This document shows, piece by piece, positions 6,031 through 7,550 of a stretch of DNA of 7,550 nucleotides; position 1 is the first letter of the stretch, and each line of letters begins with the position of its first letter. A program made the position numbers and the translations under genes. The notes below the pieces were generated by a model. That model was given only the letters and a program-made list of their open reading frames with translations. It ran no database searches and was not told where the DNA came from. The stretch is from Betaproteobacteria bacterium (GTDB lineage Bacteria > Pseudomonadota > Gammaproteobacteria > Burkholderiales > Burkholderiaceae): NCBI GenBank assembly GCA_013205155.1, contig JABMMT010000012.1:1-7550 (forward strand), read 5' to 3'.

Positions 6031-7428
6031 ATGCATATTCGTACACGTTTTGCCCCCAGTCCTACAGGTTTTATACATTTAGGAAACCTTCGTAGCGCTC
6101 TTTACCCCTGGGCTTTTGCACGCCATAACAAGGGCGCTTTTATTTTACGTATTGAAGATACTGATTTAGAACGCTCATCTCAAGAAGCGGTAGACGTCAT
6201 CATCGAAAGTATGGCATGGCTTGGTCTCGATTTAGATGAGGGGCCGATCTATCAAATGCAACGTATTGATCGGTATCGCGAGGTCATTAAACAAATGCTT
6301 GAAGCAGGTTTAGCTTATCCCTGCTACATGAGCGAAGAAGAACTGAACAGACTTCGCGATGTTCAAATGGTAAATAAAGAAAAGCCCCGTTATAACGGCT
6401 TATGGAGACCTGAAGAGGGCAAGGCTCTTCCTCCAATACCTCAAGGGATACTTCCTGTCATTCGCTTCAAAAATCCAATTGGCGGATCAGTCACTTGGGA
6501 TGACGCGGTTAAAGGTCAGATTGAAATTAGCAATGATGAGTTGGATGATTTAGTCATAGCCCGTCCTGATGGTACGCCAACCTATAACTTTTGCGTTGTT
6601 GTTGATGATCTGGATATGAAGATTACGCATGTTATTCGAGGGGATGATCACGTCAACAACACACCAAGGCAAATCAATATCATGAAGGCTTTGGGTGGAA
6701 TTACTCCAATTTATGCGCATCTTCCAACAGTCTTAAATGATGCTGGTGAAAAGATGAGTAAGCGTAATGGCGCCATGAGCGTTCGAGATTATCAAAAAGC
6801 TGGATTCCTACCTGAGGCTATTCTCAATTATTTGGCTCGCCTAGGGTGGTCACATGGTGATGCTGAAGTATTCACTAAGGAACAATTTATCCAATGGTTT
6901 GATTTAGAAAGTTTGGGACGATCTCCCGCCCAACATAATCCCGAAAAATTACTTTGGTTAAATCATCAATATATTCAACATTCAGATGCTATTAGACTGG
7001 CTGAGCTAACTAAACCTTTTGCACATGAGCTTGGTATCGATACTGAGAATGGTCCTGATTTTGTCCAAGTAGTGGGGCTAATGAAAGATCGTGCTAATAC
7101 GTTAATTGAAATAGCTGAGGCGACAAAACTGTTTTATTTGCCTGCACCCAATCATCTCCCCGAAAAAATCGCTGAGAATATTCCAGAGGCTATTGTTCCT
7201 GCGCTGAAAGATCTCATTAAAATTTTAGGCAATACAGAAGCAACTAAAGAAGCCTATAGCGCTGCCTTTAAGCAAATATTGACTCAATATCAAATTAAAA
7301 TGCCTGCCTTGGCTATGCCAGTGCGATATGCATTATTCGCTAGCACTCAAACACCAGCTATTGACTCAGTATTGGTAGTTTTGGGCAAAGATGAAGCTAT
7401 TAAAAGGCTCTCCAAGGTGGTCAGCTAG
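6031..7428 (+). CDS. gltX: Glutamyl-tRNA synthetase
   Basis: GluRS charges tRNA-Glu with glutamate using ATP (class I aminoacyl-tRNA synthetase, cytosol). The 465 residues are full length. The N-terminal Rossmann fold carries the HIGH-type signature FAPSPTGFIHLGN (7-19) and LRIEDTD (39-45). Further blocks are the tRNA-facing insertion YNFCVVVDDLDMKITHVIRGDDH (185-207) and the KMSKR loop at 241-245. A helical anticodon-binding part fills roughly the last 150 residues. The zinc site of E. coli GluRS (CYC then CRH) is not kept: only Cys98 remains in YPCYMS, and RYNGLWR (120-126) replaces the second half. This zinc-free form is, as I recall, usual in many bacteria. The start at 6031 gives the normal family N-terminus; the purine stretch ATAAGG (6022-6027) sits unusually close. 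A tRNA-Ala gene follows. Confidence 0.98.
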   Translation: MHIRTRFAPSPTGFIHLGNLRSALYPWAFARHNKGAFILRIEDTDLERSSQEAVDVIIESMAWLGLDLDEGPIYQMQRIDRYREVIKQMLEAGLAYPCYMSEEELNRLRDVQMVNKEKPRYNGLWRPEEGKALPPIPQGILPVIRFKNPIGGSVTWDDAVKGQIEISNDELDDLVIARPDGTPTYNFCVVVDDLDMKITHVIRGDDHVNNTPRQINIMKALGGITPIYAHLPTVLNDAGEKMSKRNGAMSVRDYQKAGFLPEAILNYLARLGWSHGDAEVFTKEQFIQWFDLESLGRSPAQHNPEKLLWLNHQYIQHSDAIRLAELTKPFAHELGIDTENGPDFVQVVGLMKDRANTLIEIAEATKLFYLPAPNHLPEKIAENIPEAIVPALKDLIKILGNTEATKEAYSAAFKQILTQYQIKMPALAMPVRYALFASTQTPAIDSVLVVLGKDEAIKRLSKVVS

Positions 7429-7432
7429 CAAT

Positions 7433-7462
7433 TTGCGCGCTTGCACAAAAATAGGCTAAAAT
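7433..7462 (+). promoter_or_regulatory. Candidate promoter of the tRNA-Ala gene
   Basis: TTGCGC (7433-7438) and TAAAAT (7457-7462), spaced 18 bp, resemble sigma-70 -35 and -10 boxes. Transcription would start near 7469, giving a 5' leader of about 36 nt to be removed by RNase P. The promoter begins 5 bp after the gltX stop, and no terminator hairpin is visible between them, so read-through from gltX is also possible. Confidence 0.5.
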
Positions 7463-7505
7463 CTTGGATTGTTTTAAGTGTCTTGTAGTGTTATCGCTGG
7501 ATTTC

Positions 7506-7550
<45 letters not shown>

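Overview
The window looks like an ordinary chromosomal housekeeping region of a low-GC betaproteobacterium. The gene order pyrG-kdsA-eno-ftsB, the presence of an AcnB-type aconitase and the flavour of the proteins point to Burkholderiales. The AT-rich composition suggests Polynucleobacter or a close relative. The genus is inferred from composition and gene content only. No insertion sequence, phage module, CRISPR array or clear sign of horizontal transfer was seen.

Layout: positions 1-296 hold the 5' end of acnB on the minus strand, cut by the window edge. An AT-rich 175-bp gap (297-471) carries the likely acnB promoter and a near-perfect 22-bp palindrome. Positions 472-660 (minus) encode a 62-residue two-helix membrane protein resembling the superinfection-immunity (T4 Imm-like) family. 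A 112-bp gap then holds a TATAAT promoter box for a plus-strand gene string of pyrG, kdsA, eno and ftsB (773-4991), with gaps of 9, 45 and 22 bp. ftsB ends tail-to-tail with minus-strand hslO (Hsp33, 5001-5966), 9 bp away. A 64-bp divergent gap separates hslO from gltX (6031-7428, plus). The window ends inside a tRNA-Ala(GGC) gene beginning at 7506 with its own promoter.

How the genes fit together: enolase makes phosphoenolpyruvate, which KdsA condenses with arabinose 5-phosphate to give Kdo-8-phosphate. PyrG makes CTP, the activating nucleotide for Kdo (CMP-Kdo) and also for phospholipid synthesis. FtsB is part of the divisome. The string therefore joins precursor supply for the outer envelope to cell division. 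hslO (redox-controlled holdase), gltX and the tRNA are separate units for protein quality control and translation.

I did not find a convincing undescribed system. The items most worth a second look are the palindrome in the acnB promoter region, the small Imm-like membrane protein, the short pyrG leader with a possible A-TTT start, and the nine-T run plus metal-type active site in kdsA.
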